From an uncultured Nocardioidaceae bacterium (GTDB lineage: Bacteria; Actinomycetota; Actinomycetes; Propionibacteriales; Nocardioidaceae): 39,737 bases of DNA. Position 1 is the stretch's first letter. Every line of letters begins with the position of its first letter. A model generated the notes under the pieces. The model had not been told where the DNA came from. It saw only the letters and a list, made by a program, of their open reading frames with translations, and did no database searches. Position numbers and translations under genes: made by a program. The DNA is taken from positions 1 through 39,737 of the forward strand of contig CADCUK010000063.1 in NCBI GenBank assembly GCA_902805865.1. The letters are read 5' to 3'. Below, in pieces: positions 7,915 to 15,924 of this stretch.

Positions 7915-8674
7915 CCACGGAGCCGTCCGGGACGGCGTCGTTCTCCACCGGGGTGCGGTTCCTGGCCAGCAGCCAGACCATCGCCGCCAGCGCCGCCACC
8001 TGCAACGGCCACCCCATCGCGACCTTCGCGATGCCGAGCGCCGTCACGTACGGGTCCGCGTCGTCCGCGGCCCGTCCGCCGAGGTAGATCGGTCCCTGCA
8101 CGAGGACCCGCAGCACGCAGGGCAGGACCAGCATCCACGTCAGGTGGCTGCAGAGCCGGACGATCTGGGAGTCCTTGCGCCACTCCAGCGGGTCGTCGGC
8201 GACGGCGCCGACGAGCAGCCCGACGACCGGCCAGCGGGTCAGGATGCTGAGCACCATGAAGACGGCGTACCCCGCGTTGTAGAGCAGCCCGGGCAGGAAG
8301 TAGGCCAGCGCCTGGTCCGACGCGTCCCCGCCGTTGCGGGCACCGAGCCACACGAAGAAGCAGCCGACACCGATCCCGAACAACGCGTTCATGACGTACT
8401 GCACGGTGGTCCGCTGGACCAGCCGGACCACCAGCATGATCACCGCGAACGTCACGCTGAGGGCGATCGCGACCGCGATCTCCTTGGTGGCGATGTAGCT
8501 GAACGTGAAGGTGATCGTCGGCACTGCTGCCTCGATCATCCCGCGGCGCCCACCCATCGCTCGGGACAGCTGCGCCCGCACGACGGCCTCGACCGTGTCC
8601 GTGCCGATGTGGTGCGGCCGGGCTGACTCGGTGGAGGCCGGGCCGTCGCCGGTGACCTGCGGGTCAGAGGTCAT
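7898..8674 (-). CDS. DUF3159 integral membrane protein
   Basis: A 258-residue membrane protein of the DUF3159 family, function unknown. Roughly five or six membrane spans are visible (for example around residues 50-85, 92-110, 125-165, 180-200 and 225-242), with a polar N-terminus of about 40 residues containing an amphipathic AVVRAQLSRAMGGRRG stretch and a short acidic C-tail. It is the last gene of a leftward cluster: its ATG at 8674 overlaps the stop of the OB-fold gene by four bases (ATGA). The same neighbours (TrkA pair, OB-fold protein, DUF3710, dut) surround it in M. tuberculosis (Rv2693c), indicating a conserved module. Confidence 0.8.
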   Translation of the reverse strand: MTSDPQVTGDGPASTESARPHHIGTDTVEAVVRAQLSRAMGGRRGMIEAAVPTITFTFSYIATKEIAVAIALSVTFAVIMLVVRLVQRTTVQYVMNALFGIGVGCFFVWLGARNGGDASDQALAYFLPGLLYNAGYAVFMVLSILTRWPVVGLLVGAVADDPLEWRKDSQIVRLCSHLTWMLVLPCVLRVLVQGPIYLGGRAADDADPYVTALGIAKVAMGWPLQVAALAAMVWLLARNRTPVENDAVPDGSVVTDQG

Positions 8675-9039
8675 GAGTACCGCAGCTCGTACCGCGGGTT
8701 GAACATGGTGCGGTGCTGCTGCTGGGTGCCGATCCGGCCCGAGACCTGGATCTGCCGGCCCGGCTCGATGCCCGCGATCCGCCGGCGGCCCAGCCAGATC
8801 ACGGTGAGCAGCGCGGTGCCGTCGTACAGCTCGGCCTCCAGCGCCGGGACACCGCCCCTCGGGCGCAGCGTCACGGTGCGCAGCACGCCCTGGATCGTCA
8901 CGCGCTGGCGGTCCTCGGCGTCATAGATCGGGCAGCAGCCTGCCTCGATCGTGGTCGCCCGGAGCTCACGCGCGTCATGGGTGGCGTTGCTGGCCCAACG
9001 GTTGATGCTGGAGCGCAGCCGGCCGGACCTTTGTCGCAT
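8671..9039 (-). CDS. OB-fold nucleic-acid-binding domain protein
   Basis: A 122-residue protein whose C-terminal 80 residues read as an OB-fold of the tRNA-anticodon/RecG-wedge type: alternating strands VTIQGVLRTVTLRP, ALEAELYDGTALLTVIWLG and a closing GRQIQVSGRIG. The basic N-terminus (MRQRSGRLRSSINRW) could contact nucleic acid. The family is conserved beside dut and DUF3710 in actinobacteria (Rv2694c type), but its substrate is not known. ATG at 9039 is preceded by a TACGCT box (9046-9051) six bases away, suggesting its own leaderless promoter. It ends in an ATGA overlap with DUF3159. Confidence 0.78.
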   Translation of the reverse strand: MRQRSGRLRSSINRWASNATHDARELRATTIEAGCCPIYDAEDRQRVTIQGVLRTVTLRPRGGVPALEAELYDGTALLTVIWLGRRRIAGIEPGRQIQVSGRIGTQQQHRTMFNPRYELRYS

Positions 9040-9045
9040 GCAGCC

Positions 9046-9051
9046 AGCGTA
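9046..9051 (-). promoter_or_regulatory. -10 box TACGCT for the OB-fold/DUF3159 pair
   Basis: TACGCT read on the minus strand ends six bases before the ATG at 9039, in the 21-bp gap after the DUF3710 stop codon. It is an internal promoter candidate giving a leaderless mRNA for the two downstream genes. Confidence 0.4.
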
Positions 9052-9060
9052 CCGAGGCTG

Positions 9061-9738
9061 TCAGGGGGTTTCAGCGGGCGGTGACATCCGGCGAGCCCCC
9101 GCCGGGAGCACCAGAGGCAGCGCGTCCCCCGGCGACATCGGCTGGCTGCCCCGGATGACCACCACGTCACCCAGCACCTGCTCGAGCAGACCGTCGTGCT
9201 CGAAGCGGGTTGCCGGCCGGCCGAAGGTCGAGACCCGCAGCAGCCAGCGCGGTCCGGCGATGCCCAGCACCGTGGACGTCTGCGTGCCCTGCTGGCCGTC
9301 CGGCGCCACAGCAGGCAGCACCATCTGCAGGGCCGTCCCGTAGGGACCCTCGACCTCGCCGGCGCGGCCGCCGCGACGCTGGGCCTCGGCTGCGAGCCGC
9401 TCCCGGATGTCGTCCCAGATGCCCTCGTTGCGGGGTGCGGCGAACGGGCGCAGCTCCATCGCGCCGTCCTCGGCGACGAGCATGACCGCCTGGATCTGCT
9501 GCGTCGCCTGGTCGGCCTGCAGGCGGACCTCGACGCCCTGCCGGCCCCTGATGGCCAGCGCACCGAGGTTGACGTAGCTGCCGTCCTCCTCGTCGAGCTC
9601 GACCTCCGAGGCGTCCCACGGTCCGTGGGCTCGTCTCCCCGGCTCGGTGGTCGCGGCGTCGTCGGGCGTCTCCTCCTGCGCCTCCGGCCCGTCCGCCTCG
9701 GGGCGCTCGTCCTGCTTCGACTTGCGTCGCATCCTCAT
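9061..9738 (-). CDS. DUF3710 protein
   Basis: A 225-residue soluble protein of the DUF3710 family, function unknown. The first 45 residues are charged and low in complexity (acidic with an initial MRMRRKSK). The conserved body starts at GPWDASEV and includes [33 protein letters not shown] and the segment [18 protein letters not shown]. No membrane span or catalytic motif is evident. Its ATG overlaps the dut stop by four bases (ATGA), so it is translationally coupled to dUTPase, a pairing seen across actinobacteria (Rv2696c-dut). A role connected with nucleotide metabolism or DNA maintenance is only guilt by association. Confidence 0.8.
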   Translation of the reverse strand: MRMRRKSKQDERPEADGPEAQEETPDDAATTEPGRRAHGPWDASEVELDEEDGSYVNLGALAIRGRQGVEVRLQADQATQQIQAVMLVAEDGAMELRPFAAPRNEGIWDDIRERLAAEAQRRGGRAGEVEGPYGTALQMVLPAVAPDGQQGTQTSTVLGIAGPRWLLRVSTFGRPATRFEHDGLLEQVLGDVVVIRGSQPMSPGDALPLVLPAGARRMSPPAETP

Positions 9739-10229
9739 CCGTGGTTCCCCTCGGTCCTCTCTGCTGCTGGGTCGCCGGCGACGAACCCGCCTGTCGACCC
9801 GTGCCCTCCAGCGCCCCGCACGGACGCCGGGAGCTCGTCCACCTCTACGAACCTAGCCCGCTCGACCTGCTGGACCACCAGCTGGGCGATCCGGTCGCCT
9901 CGCCGCAGCACGACCGGCTCCCGCGGGTCCAGGTTGATCAGCATCACCTTGACCTCACCGCGGTAGCCGGCGTCGACGGTCCCGGGCGCGTTGACGATCG
10001 AGATCCCGCAGCGGGCCGCGAGACCGGACCGTGGGTGCACCAGCGCGACGAACCCCTCGGGCATCGCGATCCCGATGCCGGTGGGGACCAGCGCCCGCTC
10101 CCCCGGCTCGAGCCGCACGTCGACGGTCGTGCTCAGGTCTGCGCCGGCGTCGCCGGGGTGCGCGTACGACGGCAGCGGGATCTCCGGATCCAGCCGCCGG
10201 ACCTGGACCTGCACCCCGTCCTCACGCAT
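9735..10229 (-). CDS. dut: Deoxyuridine 5'-triphosphate nucleotidohydrolase (dUTPase)
   Basis: A trimeric-type dUTPase of 164 residues that hydrolyses dUTP to dUMP and pyrophosphate, keeping uracil out of DNA and supplying thymidylate synthesis. All five family motifs are present: [19 protein letters not shown], the uridine-binding [20 protein letters not shown], and the C-terminal P-loop-like GGHGSTGGF, where the usual aromatic residue is His as in mycobacterial enzymes. The ATG at 10229 lies seven bases after a TAAGGT box (10237-10242), indicating a leaderless transcript. It is first in a tightly coupled unit with DUF3710. Confidence 0.95.
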   Translation of the reverse strand: MREDGVQVQVRRLDPEIPLPSYAHPGDAGADLSTTVDVRLEPGERALVPTGIGIAMPEGFVALVHPRSGLAARCGISIVNAPGTVDAGYRGEVKVMLINLDPREPVVLRRGDRIAQLVVQQVERARFVEVDELPASVRGAGGHGSTGGFVAGDPAAERTEGNHG

Positions 10230-10236
10230 GCGGGCA

Positions 10237-10318
10237 ACCTTATGTGCCGTCGATGTGCCGCTGCCGCGCGGGCGCCCGGCACCCGGCGGCGGCGCCGGCC
10301 CCGGCCGGGTGACACAAT
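10237..10318. promoter_or_regulatory. Divergent leaderless promoters: dut and DUF3093
   Basis: Minus strand: TAAGGT (10237-10242) followed by seven bases and the dut ATG at 10229. Plus strand: CACAAT (10313-10318) followed by seven bases and the GTG at 10326. The stretch between them is very GC-rich and holds no other recognisable element. Confidence 0.45.
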
Positions 10319-10325
10319 TCGCTCC

Positions 10326-10823
10326 GTGCTCCCCGACGCCGAACCCCCGCCAGCCGGCGCCACCGGCGACGGCTCGTACGTCGAGCACCTCCGCGTCCCG
10401 CTGCGCTGGTGGGCGGTCGCCACGATGTTCTGGGCGTCGGTGCTGCTCGCGCTGCTCGTCGCCCTCCCGGTGCCGGTCGCGTGCGGGATCACCGGCTTCT
10501 TCTTCCTCACCAACACCTTGATCTTCGTCGCGTACGGCGCTGCGCGGATCAGCCTCGAGGGCGGCGTGCTCGAGGCCGGCCGCGCCCGGATCCCGGTGCA
10601 CCTCCTCGCCGCGCCCGAGGCGTTGGACGCTCCGGGGGCTCGCCGCGCCGCCGGGGTGGACGCCGATGCGCGCGCCTACCTGCTCATCCGCCCCTACGCC
10701 CCGGAGGCGGTCAGGGTCCAGGTCCTCGACCCGGCCGACCCGACGCCGTACTGGCTGCTCTCGACGAGGCACCCGGGGACGCTGGCGGCCGAGCTGAGCG
10801 CGGCCATCGGGGTTTCCTCGTGA
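10326..10823 (+). CDS. DUF3093 membrane protein
   Basis: A 165-residue protein of the DUF3093 family, function unknown. A short polar N-terminus is followed by a hairpin of two membrane spans (about residues 28-48 and 50-70) containing [17 protein letters not shown] cytoplasmic domain of about 90 residues follows, in which the stretch [19 protein letters not shown] is typical of the family. The partner gene dut is divergent, as in M. tuberculosis (dut-Rv2698). GTG at 10326 is chosen from the leaderless -10 box at 10313 and the family length. Confidence 0.8.
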   Translation: MLPDAEPPPAGATGDGSYVEHLRVPLRWWAVATMFWASVLLALLVALPVPVACGITGFFFLTNTLIFVAYGAARISLEGGVLEAGRARIPVHLLAAPEALDAPGARRAAGVDADARAYLLIRPYAPEAVRVQVLDPADPTPYWLLSTRHPGTLAAELSAAIGVSS

Positions 10824-10867
10824 ACGCGTGGGGCAGACTGGGCGCGACCCGAACCCGAAGGAGCTGA

Positions 10868-11140
10868 ATGTCCGGCAAGACAGAGAACGCGGTGGCCCTG
10901 GTCTCGACCCTCGGGGCGACGGCCGTGGCCAAGAAGGCGATCGACGCAACCTGGAAGCTCGGCTCGAAGGGCAAGACCCCGCCGACCGACCCCGCCGACC
11001 CGGACATCGACCTCCGCGAGGCGATCGTGTTCGCGGTCATCAGCGGCGCGGTCATCAGCGTGGTCCGGCTCTTCATCGCCCGCAAGCTGGCCGAGAAGGA
11101 GCGCCGCGAGGCACGGGCCGACGTGCTCAGCAAGCGCTGA
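10868..11140 (+). CDS. DUF4235 small membrane protein
   Basis: A 90-residue protein matching DUF4235. It has a short N-terminal hydrophobic segment ([17 protein letters not shown]), a Pro/Asp-rich linker and a membrane span around residues 51-69 ([19 protein letters not shown]), followed by a highly charged basic/acidic C-terminal helix ending KRR-like. Function unknown. The ATG at 10868 follows a clear AAGGAG (10858-10863) with four to five bases of spacing. It ends just before a strong bidirectional hairpin. Confidence 0.78.
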   Translation: MSGKTENAVALVSTLGATAVAKKAIDATWKLGSKGKTPPTDPADPDIDLREAIVFAVISGAVISVVRLFIARKLAEKERREARADVLSKR

Positions 11141-11165
11141 GCGACAAAGACACCGAACAGACACG

Positions 11166-11198
11166 AAGAGGGGCGCCCCCCGTGGGGGCGCCCCTCTT
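11166..11198. terminator. Bidirectional hairpin terminator
   Basis: A perfect 15-bp stem (11166-11180 paired with 11184-11198) closes a three-base CGT loop, with AA/TT at the base. It lies between the convergent DUF4235 and DUF4193 genes and could stop transcription from both sides. No long U-tract is present, as is usual in high-GC actinobacteria. Confidence 0.85.
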
Positions 11199-11212
11199 CT
11201 GCGTTCTGAGGC

Positions 11213-11503
11213 TCAGCTGCAGTCGCGGCAGATCATCTTCTTGGGGTCCGCCAGCTGGCTGCGGTGGTGCACGAGGAAGCAGCTCATGCAGGTGAACTCG
11301 TCGTCCTGCCGGGGCTTGACCTCGACGGCCAGCTCCTCGTGCGACAGGTCGGCGCCGGGCAGCTCGAACGACTCGGCCGCCTCCGCCTCGTCCTCGTCGA
11401 CCTTGCCCGAGTTCTTGTCGTGCCGGCGAGCCTTGAGCTCCTCGATGCTCTCCTCGCTCGACTCGTCGTCGGTCTTGCGCGGGGCGTCGTAGTCAGTTGC
11501 CAT
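11213..11503 (-). CDS. DUF4193 zinc-ribbon-like protein
   Basis: A 96-residue acidic protein of the DUF4193 family. The N-terminal two thirds are rich in Asp/Glu and probably disordered (DDESSEESIEELKARR). The C-terminus holds two cysteine pairs, CMSC and CRDC, separated by a basic segment with two histidines (VHHRSQ), consistent with a structural zinc site. The ATG at 11503 is preceded by AGGAG. Located beside the inositol monophosphatase, as Rv2699c is beside suhB in M. tuberculosis. Molecular role unknown. Confidence 0.8.
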   Translation of the reverse strand: MATDYDAPRKTDDESSEESIEELKARRHDKNSGKVDEDEAEAAESFELPGADLSHEELAVEVKPRQDDEFTCMSCFLVHHRSQLADPKKMICRDCS

Positions 11504-11642
11504 GTTTCTCCTGCCCCCCAGGGGTCAGCTGCGTTCTTGGTACGGGCGACAGAGGCCCGCGATGGGTAGCGTGCGTGGCGGATTTTGCACCATGGGGGAC
11601 CGGTTCTCCACACCGACCCGTGGGCGTGTCGCCGCAGTCACC

Positions 11643-12497
11643 CTAGGTGACGGGTGCAAACCCGTCATCAGCCCAGGCACCGGCCGCCAGGAACCCGCAC
11701 TCCGTGACCACCCGCAGCACCTCCTCGAAGCCGTCCACAGGCGCGGCGACCAGGCAGTCCGTGCCGCCCACTCCACGGCGGATCTCCACCCGGGCGCCGG
11801 CCTCGGTCGCCACCAGGGCGGCGGCGGCCCGGTCCCACAGGTGCAGCCCCTCCTCGACGTACGCGTCGGCGGTGCCCGCCGCCAGGGCGCACAGCTCCAG
11901 CGCCGCCGACCCCATGCGCCGGATGTCCCGGACCCTCGGCACGAGCCGGGCGACGGCCACCCCCTGGAGCTCGCGCAGCTCCGGCCGGTACTGGAAGCCG
12001 GTCAGGAACAGCTGCTCGGAGAGCGGCGCCGGGCCGCGGACCTCGAGCGGCGCACCGTCCTGGGTCGCGCCCGCCCCCACGGCGGCGCTGAACACCGAAC
12101 CGCGGGTGACGTCGACGACCGCACCGGCCAGCGACCTCTCGTCGGCGTCCACCGCAGCGACGCTGACGCAGTAGTGCGGGAGCCCGTAGAGAAAGTTGAC
12201 GGTCCCGTCGATCGGGTCGACGACCCAGGTGACGCCTGTCGTGGAGTCGCCGCGGCCGCCCTCCTCGCCCAGGAACCCGTCGCCGGGCCGCAGCTCCGCG
12301 AGCCGGCGCCTGAGGAACGCCTCGGCCTCGCGGTCGACCTCGGTGACGATGTCGACCGGGCTGGACTTGCTGTCGGCGACAGAGGCGCCGGCGGCGGCTC
12401 TCCGCTCCCTGACCAGCACCGCCGCCTCGACCGCTGCCGTCTCCGCGACCTTCCGGAGCGTGTCCAGCTCGGCGGCGGCGCCGACCCCGAACGGCAC
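11643..12497 (-). CDS. Inositol monophosphatase family protein
   Basis: A 284-residue Mg2+-dependent phosphatase of the IMPase/FBPase fold, expected to hydrolyse myo-inositol 1-phosphate (SuhB/ImpA type); related members act on other small phosphates. Motifs visible: VTEVDREAE (early metal-site region), GEEGG (metal-binding Glu), WVVDPIDGTVNF (residues about 91-102, the family signature) and WDRAAAALVATEAGA near residue 225 (second signature). In actinobacteria inositol feeds phosphatidylinositol and mycothiol. The start is GTG 12497, two bases after the ferrochelatase stop, so the gene is probably co-transcribed with ferrochelatase. An 8-bp hairpin lies in its last codons. Confidence 0.87.
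   Translation of the reverse strand: MPFGVGAAAELDTLRKVAETAAVEAAVLVRERRAAAGASVADSKSSPVDIVTEVDREAEAFLRRRLAELRPGDGFLGEEGGRGDSTTGVTWVVDPIDGTVNFLYGLPHYCVSVAAVDADERSLAGAVVDVTRGSVFSAAVGAGATQDGAPLEVRGPAPLSEQLFLTGFQYRPELRELQGVAVARLVPRVRDIRRMGSAALELCALAAGTADAYVEEGLHLWDRAAAALVATEAGARVEIRRGVGGTDCLVAAPVDGFEEVLRVVTECGFLAAGAWADDGFAPVT
11648..11667 (-). terminator. Hairpin in the last codons of the monophosphatase gene
   Basis: TGACGGGT (11648-11655) pairs perfectly with ACCCGTCA (11660-11667) around a GCAA loop. GCAA on one strand and TTGC on the other make stable turns. Being two codons from the stop, it may act as a 3'-end stabiliser or weak terminator; no U-tract follows. Confidence 0.35.
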
Positions 12498-12499
12498 GA

Positions 12500-13630
12500 C
12501 TAGTCCTGCCCACAGAGGGCGGGCCGCTCACCGCGGGGGTTGGCGCAGCAGCCCGCGGGACAGACGTCCCAGCTCGCCGTCAGCGCTCCCACCGCCGGGC
12601 GGTCGGGCTCCGCCCCGCGCTCGGCGGCGCTGCGCTCGAGGACGAGGTCGCGGACCATCGCCACGAAACGTGGGTCGACACCTGCCGTGGCGGCGCGGCT
12701 GAACGCCACACCGACCTCCTCGGCGACCGCCTTCGCCTCGGTGTCGAGGTCGTAGATGACCTCCATGTGGTCGGAGACGAAGCCGATCGGGACCGCCACG
12801 ACGGCGGTGGTGCCGTCCTTGGCGAGCTCCTTGATGCGGTCCCCGATGTCCGGCTCGAGCCAGGGCACGTGCGGCGGGCCCGAGCGGGAGCAGTAGACGA
12901 GGTCGGTGGTGAACCGGTGGCCGGTCTGCTGGCGCACCCGGTCGGTGATCTCGGCCGCGACACTGAGGTGCTGGCCGACGTAGGCGCCCCCGGGGCGCTC
13001 CGACCCGGTCTGCAGGTAGCGACCGCCGAGCCCGCTCGCGTCGTTCATCGACGTCGGGACGGAGTGGGTGACGTAGAGGATGTGCGCGTCGTTGCGGGTC
13101 CGGGCCGGGAGGTCGGCCAGCGCCGCGAGCGTCGCGTCGACCATCGGCTCGACGAAGCCGGGGTGGTTGAAGTAGTGCCGGACCCGGTCGAGTCGAGGGG
13201 CGCCCTCCCCCACCTCGGCGACGGCCTCGGCCAGGTTCTCCCGGTACTGACGGCAGCCGGAGTAGCTGGAGTAGGCACTGGTGAACAGGCACAGCGCCCG
13301 GCGTACGCCGTCGTCGCGCATCGTGCGTAGGGTGTCGGCGAGGTAGGGGTCCCAGTTCCGGTTGCCCCAGTAGACCGGCAGGTCGAGCCCTGCGCCCCGG
13401 AAGTCCTCCTCGATCGCCGCGATGAACGCCCGGTTGAGGTCGTTGATCGGGCTCCGGCCGCCGAACAGGAAGTAGTGCTGCCCGACCTCCTCGAGGCGCT
13501 CCTTGGGAATGCCACGACCCCTCGTGACGTTCTCGAGGAACGGGACCACGTCCTCGGCCTTCTCGGGCCCACCGAAGGACACCACCAGCAGTGCGTCGTA
13601 CGGCGTCGGGTCGGCGGGGGCCACAGGCAT
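12500..13630 (-). CDS. hemH: Ferrochelatase (coproporphyrin III type, [2Fe-2S])
   Basis: A 376-residue ferrochelatase. In actinobacteria the enzyme (CpfC) inserts Fe2+ into coproporphyrin III in the coproporphyrin-dependent heme pathway. Conserved elements are [11 protein letters not shown] at the N-terminus, the active-site His in YVTHSVP, and the acidic metal-handling face around [14 protein letters not shown] (His and Glu). The C-terminus ends with four cysteines (about 357, 361, 362 and 373; DVCPAGCC then LCGQD), as expected for the [2Fe-2S] cluster found in actinobacterial ferrochelatases. The ATG at 13630 follows TAGGAT by six bases, a leaderless arrangement, and is divergent from an MFS gene. 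The monophosphatase follows after a two-base gap. Confidence 0.93.
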   Translation of the reverse strand: MPVAPADPTPYDALLVVSFGGPEKAEDVVPFLENVTRGRGIPKERLEEVGQHYFLFGGRSPINDLNRAFIAAIEEDFRGAGLDLPVYWGNRNWDPYLADTLRTMRDDGVRRALCLFTSAYSSYSGCRQYRENLAEAVAEVGEGAPRLDRVRHYFNHPGFVEPMVDATLAALADLPARTRNDAHILYVTHSVPTSMNDASGLGGRYLQTGSERPGGAYVGQHLSVAAEITDRVRQQTGHRFTTDLVYCSRSGPPHVPWLEPDIGDRIKELAKDGTTAVVAVPIGFVSDHMEVIYDLDTEAKAVAEEVGVAFSRAATAGVDPRFVAMVRDLVLERSAAERGAEPDRPAVGALTASWDVCPAGCCANPRGERPALCGQD

Positions 13631-13636
13631 GACCCG

Positions 13637-13667
13637 ATCCTAGAAGGGCAGTGGGCAGATCTAGCAT
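13637..13667. promoter_or_regulatory. Divergent leaderless promoters: ferrochelatase and MFS
   Basis: Minus strand TAGGAT (13637-13642), then six bases, then the ATG at 13630. Plus strand TAGCAT (13662-13667), then seven bases, then GTG at 13675. The two -10 boxes are only 19 bp apart, so each probable -35 region lies beyond the other's -10 box and simultaneous polymerase binding should be difficult. Confidence 0.5.
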
Positions 13668-13674
13668 GGCGACA

Positions 13675-14868
13675 GTGACCTCGGCGACCTCCGGCACCTC
13701 CGCCTACCGGCAGGTGCTGACGATCCCTGGTGCGGTCCAGTTCAGCACCGCCGGCCTCATCGGCCGGATGCCGATCGCGATGATCGGTCTCGGCATCGTG
13801 CTGCTCGTCTCGGACCGGACGGGCTCCTACTCCGTGGCCGGCGCGGTCTCCGCCTCCTACATCGTGGCCAACGCGGTGCTCGCCGTCCCGCTGGCCCGGC
13901 TGGTCGACCGGCTCGGGCAGGGCCGGGTGCTCGGCCTCGCGGCCAGCGTGTCCGCGGTGGGGCTGGCCCTGCTGATGCTCGTGGTGGAGAGCGGCTGGGG
14001 AACGCCCTGGCCGCACCTGTTCGCCGCCCTCGGCGGCGCCACCATGCCGAACGTCGGTGCGGCGGTCCGGGCCCGCTGGTCCCACGTCGTGGAGGAGCGC
14101 AAGCTGCTCGACACCGCCTTCGCCGTGGAGGCCGTCAACGACGAGGTCGTCTTCATCGTCGGGCCGACCGTCACCACGCTGCTGGCGTCGGCGGTCCATC
14201 CGCTCGCCGGGCTGGTCACGGCGGCCGTCGCCTCGATGCTGGGCACCTGGTGGCTGGTCAGCCAGCGCGGGTCGGAGCCGCCGCGTCGCGCGACGATCAC
14301 CACCGAGCACTCGGCGCCGATGCCCTGGCGCAGCCTCGCGCCACTCGTGGCCGGCGCGACGATGCTCGGGGTGCTGTTCGGCGGGAGCGAGGTGGCGACG
14401 GTGGCGTTCGCCGACGAGGCCGGCAAGCCGGTAGCGGCAGGGCTCCTCCTCGCGATCTGGGCGCTCGGCAGCCTCATCTCCGGCGTGGTCTCCGGCAGCA
14501 TCGTCTTCCGACGCACGCCGGCGACCCGCTACCGCTGGGGCATCCTCGCGCTGGCGCTGCTGATGGCACCGCTCCCCTTCGTCGACGGGATGCTGCTCCT
14601 CGGCACCTTCCTCTTCCTCGCCGGGTTCGCGATCTCGCCGACGCTGATCGCCGGGGTCAGCTGGGTGCAGGCGATCGTGCCGCCCGACCGGCTCAACGAG
14701 GGCATGACCGTGTTCACCACCGGGATGGTGGTCGGGGTCGCCCCCGGAGCCGCGATCGTCGGCGCCGTGGTCGACCGGGCGGGCGCATCGGCGTCGTTCC
14801 TGGTGCCGGCCGCCGCCGGTGTGATCGGCGCGCTCATCGCGTTCCTCAGCTCGGACCGGCTGAAGTAG
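13675..14868 (+). CDS. MFS transporter
   Basis: A 397-residue, 12-span major facilitator. The first half carries the typical cytoplasmic loop between spans 2 and 3 (LARLVDRLGQGRVL), a variant of the MFS signature. The central loop around QRGSEPPRRATITTEHS separates the two six-helix bundles. Substrate cannot be inferred. The start is placed at GTG 13675 because the ATG at 13666 lies inside the TAGCAT box and would not be in the transcript if the message is leaderless. It is divergent from ferrochelatase and upstream of sepH in the same direction; the 91-bp gap to sepH contains no terminator that I can see. Confidence 0.82.
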   Translation: MTSATSGTSAYRQVLTIPGAVQFSTAGLIGRMPIAMIGLGIVLLVSDRTGSYSVAGAVSASYIVANAVLAVPLARLVDRLGQGRVLGLAASVSAVGLALLMLVVESGWGTPWPHLFAALGGATMPNVGAAVRARWSHVVEERKLLDTAFAVEAVNDEVVFIVGPTVTTLLASAVHPLAGLVTAAVASMLGTWWLVSQRGSEPPRRATITTEHSAPMPWRSLAPLVAGATMLGVLFGGSEVATVAFADEAGKPVAAGLLLAIWALGSLISGVVSGSIVFRRTPATRYRWGILALALLMAPLPFVDGMLLLGTFLFLAGFAISPTLIAGVSWVQAIVPPDRLNEGMTVFTTGMVVGVAPGAAIVGAVVDRAGASASFLVPAAAGVIGALIAFLSSDRLK

Positions 14869-14959
14869 GCTCGGGCAGCCTGCTCGGCCACAGCGTCGAC
14901 AGGTGACCGACCAGTGATCGTCCAGCGATCGACCGACCTCGGCCCAGTTGGAGCTCAGA

Positions 14960-15922
14960 ATGGACAGCGTCCTGCGACCGCGCGACATCCAGGCACGGAT
15001 CCGGTCGGGTGAGAGCCCCGAGACGGTGGCTGCGGCGGCCCAGACCTCCGTCGACAAGATCATGGGCTTCGCGACTCCGGTGCTGGCCGAGCGCGCCTAC
15101 GTCGCCGAGCAGGCGCTCAAGGCGTCGGTCCGCCGACGCGCGGGTGACGGCCCGATCGGGCACCTCGGCGAGGCGGTCGAGCAGCGGCTGGCCACCCGCG
15201 ACGTGGACCCGCAGAGCGTGGACTGGGACGCCTGGCGCCGCGAGGACGGCCGATGGACCCTGGTCGCCGACTACCCCGGGGGCGCTGGTCTGAGCGCCGT
15301 GACCCGAGCACAGTTCGTCTACGACCAGGCCGGCCGCTACGTCATGGCCGAGGACGACGAGGCGCGCTGGCTGGTCGGCGAGCGGAGCGGGACGCAGGCG
15401 ACCGAGCACGTCACGGTGGGCGACCAGACGGTCGTCGAGACGGTGTTCGAGCCGACCCGCTCCGAGGCGACCGGGCAAGAGCAGACCGGGCCCGAGCAGA
15501 CCGGGCCCGAGCAGAGGGTGCCAGAGCAGACCGGGCCCGAGCCGACCCCGGACCCGGAGCAGCTGCCGCTCGGCGACGACGCGATCGGCGTGGTCACCGG
15601 GCTCCGGCCGGCGCCGGAGCCCGCCGGCGCCGACGAGTGGATGTCCACCCAGGCCAGCGAGCGCACCGCTCCGCCCCGACGCGTCGTCGAGGAACCGGCC
15701 GAGACGCTGTTCGACACCCCGGCGGTCGACGACCCGTCACCCGATGACTCGTCGACGGCCGATCCGTCACCCCGTGCCGAGCCGGTCGTTGACAGCGAGC
15801 AGGCGGACGAAGCGCCGCCCGCCGCCGACACGCCCGCGAAGCCGCGGAAGTCCGGCAAGTCCAAGCGGGCGTCCGTGCCCAGCTGGGACGAGATCATGTT
15901 CGGCTCCGGAAAGGGAGAGTGA
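14960..15922 (+). CDS. sepH: SepH-like septation protein lacking its N-terminal region
   Basis: A 320-residue homolog of the actinobacterial cell-division protein SepH (DUF3071), which binds FtsZ and alters its assembly. The helix-turn-helix stretch SVLRPRDIQARIRSGESPE and the following VLAERAYVAEQALKASVRRR are clearly conserved, as is WDAWRREDGRWTL. Known SepH proteins have roughly 45-50 more residues before this point, ending in a GQLE-like segment. Here only AQLELR is readable upstream, and an in-frame TGA at 14915-14917 closes the frame. The ATG at 14960 has GGAG (14950-14953) at six bases. The C-terminal half is disordered, acidic and Pro-rich, includes five-residue EQTGP-type repeats, and ends in a basic patch plus PSWDEIMFG, which is typical of SepH. 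Downstream stop and next start are nearly contiguous. Confidence 0.75.
   Translation: MDSVLRPRDIQARIRSGESPETVAAAAQTSVDKIMGFATPVLAERAYVAEQALKASVRRRAGDGPIGHLGEAVEQRLATRDVDPQSVDWDAWRREDGRWTLVADYPGGAGLSAVTRAQFVYDQAGRYVMAEDDEARWLVGERSGTQATEHVTVGDQTVVETVFEPTRSEATGQEQTGPEQTGPEQRVPEQTGPEPTPDPEQLPLGDDAIGVVTGLRPAPEPAGADEWMSTQASERTAPPRRVVEEPAETLFDTPAVDDPSPDDSSTADPSPRAEPVVDSEQADEAPPAADTPAKPRKSGKSKRASVPSWDEIMFGSGKGE
15464..15553 (+). repeat. 15-bp tandem repeat inside sepH
   Basis: Six consecutive 15-bp units; two adjacent units (15479-15493 and 15494-15508) and a fourth (15524-15538) are identical, GAGCAGACCGGGCCC, and the others are diverged. They encode the pentapeptide EQTGP and variants in the disordered region. 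The in-frame period suggests replication slippage with little selective constraint on the linker. Confidence 0.85.
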
Positions 15923-15924
15923 CC

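Noticed and set aside
13666-13668. ATG as start of the MFS gene upstream of sepH
   Set aside because: It overlaps the TAGCAT -10 box. GTG 13675, seven bases after the box, fits the leaderless pattern better.
14903-14917. GTG ACC GAC CAG TGA in frame before sepH, suggesting a nonsense mutation near an original start
   Set aside because: The sequence between this GTG and the conserved part is far too short to hold the missing N-terminal domain, so a single nonsense change does not explain the short form.
15464-15553. 15-bp repeats in sepH considered as an assembly artefact
   Set aside because: The units are diverged from each other and keep the frame, so they look like genuine coding repeats.
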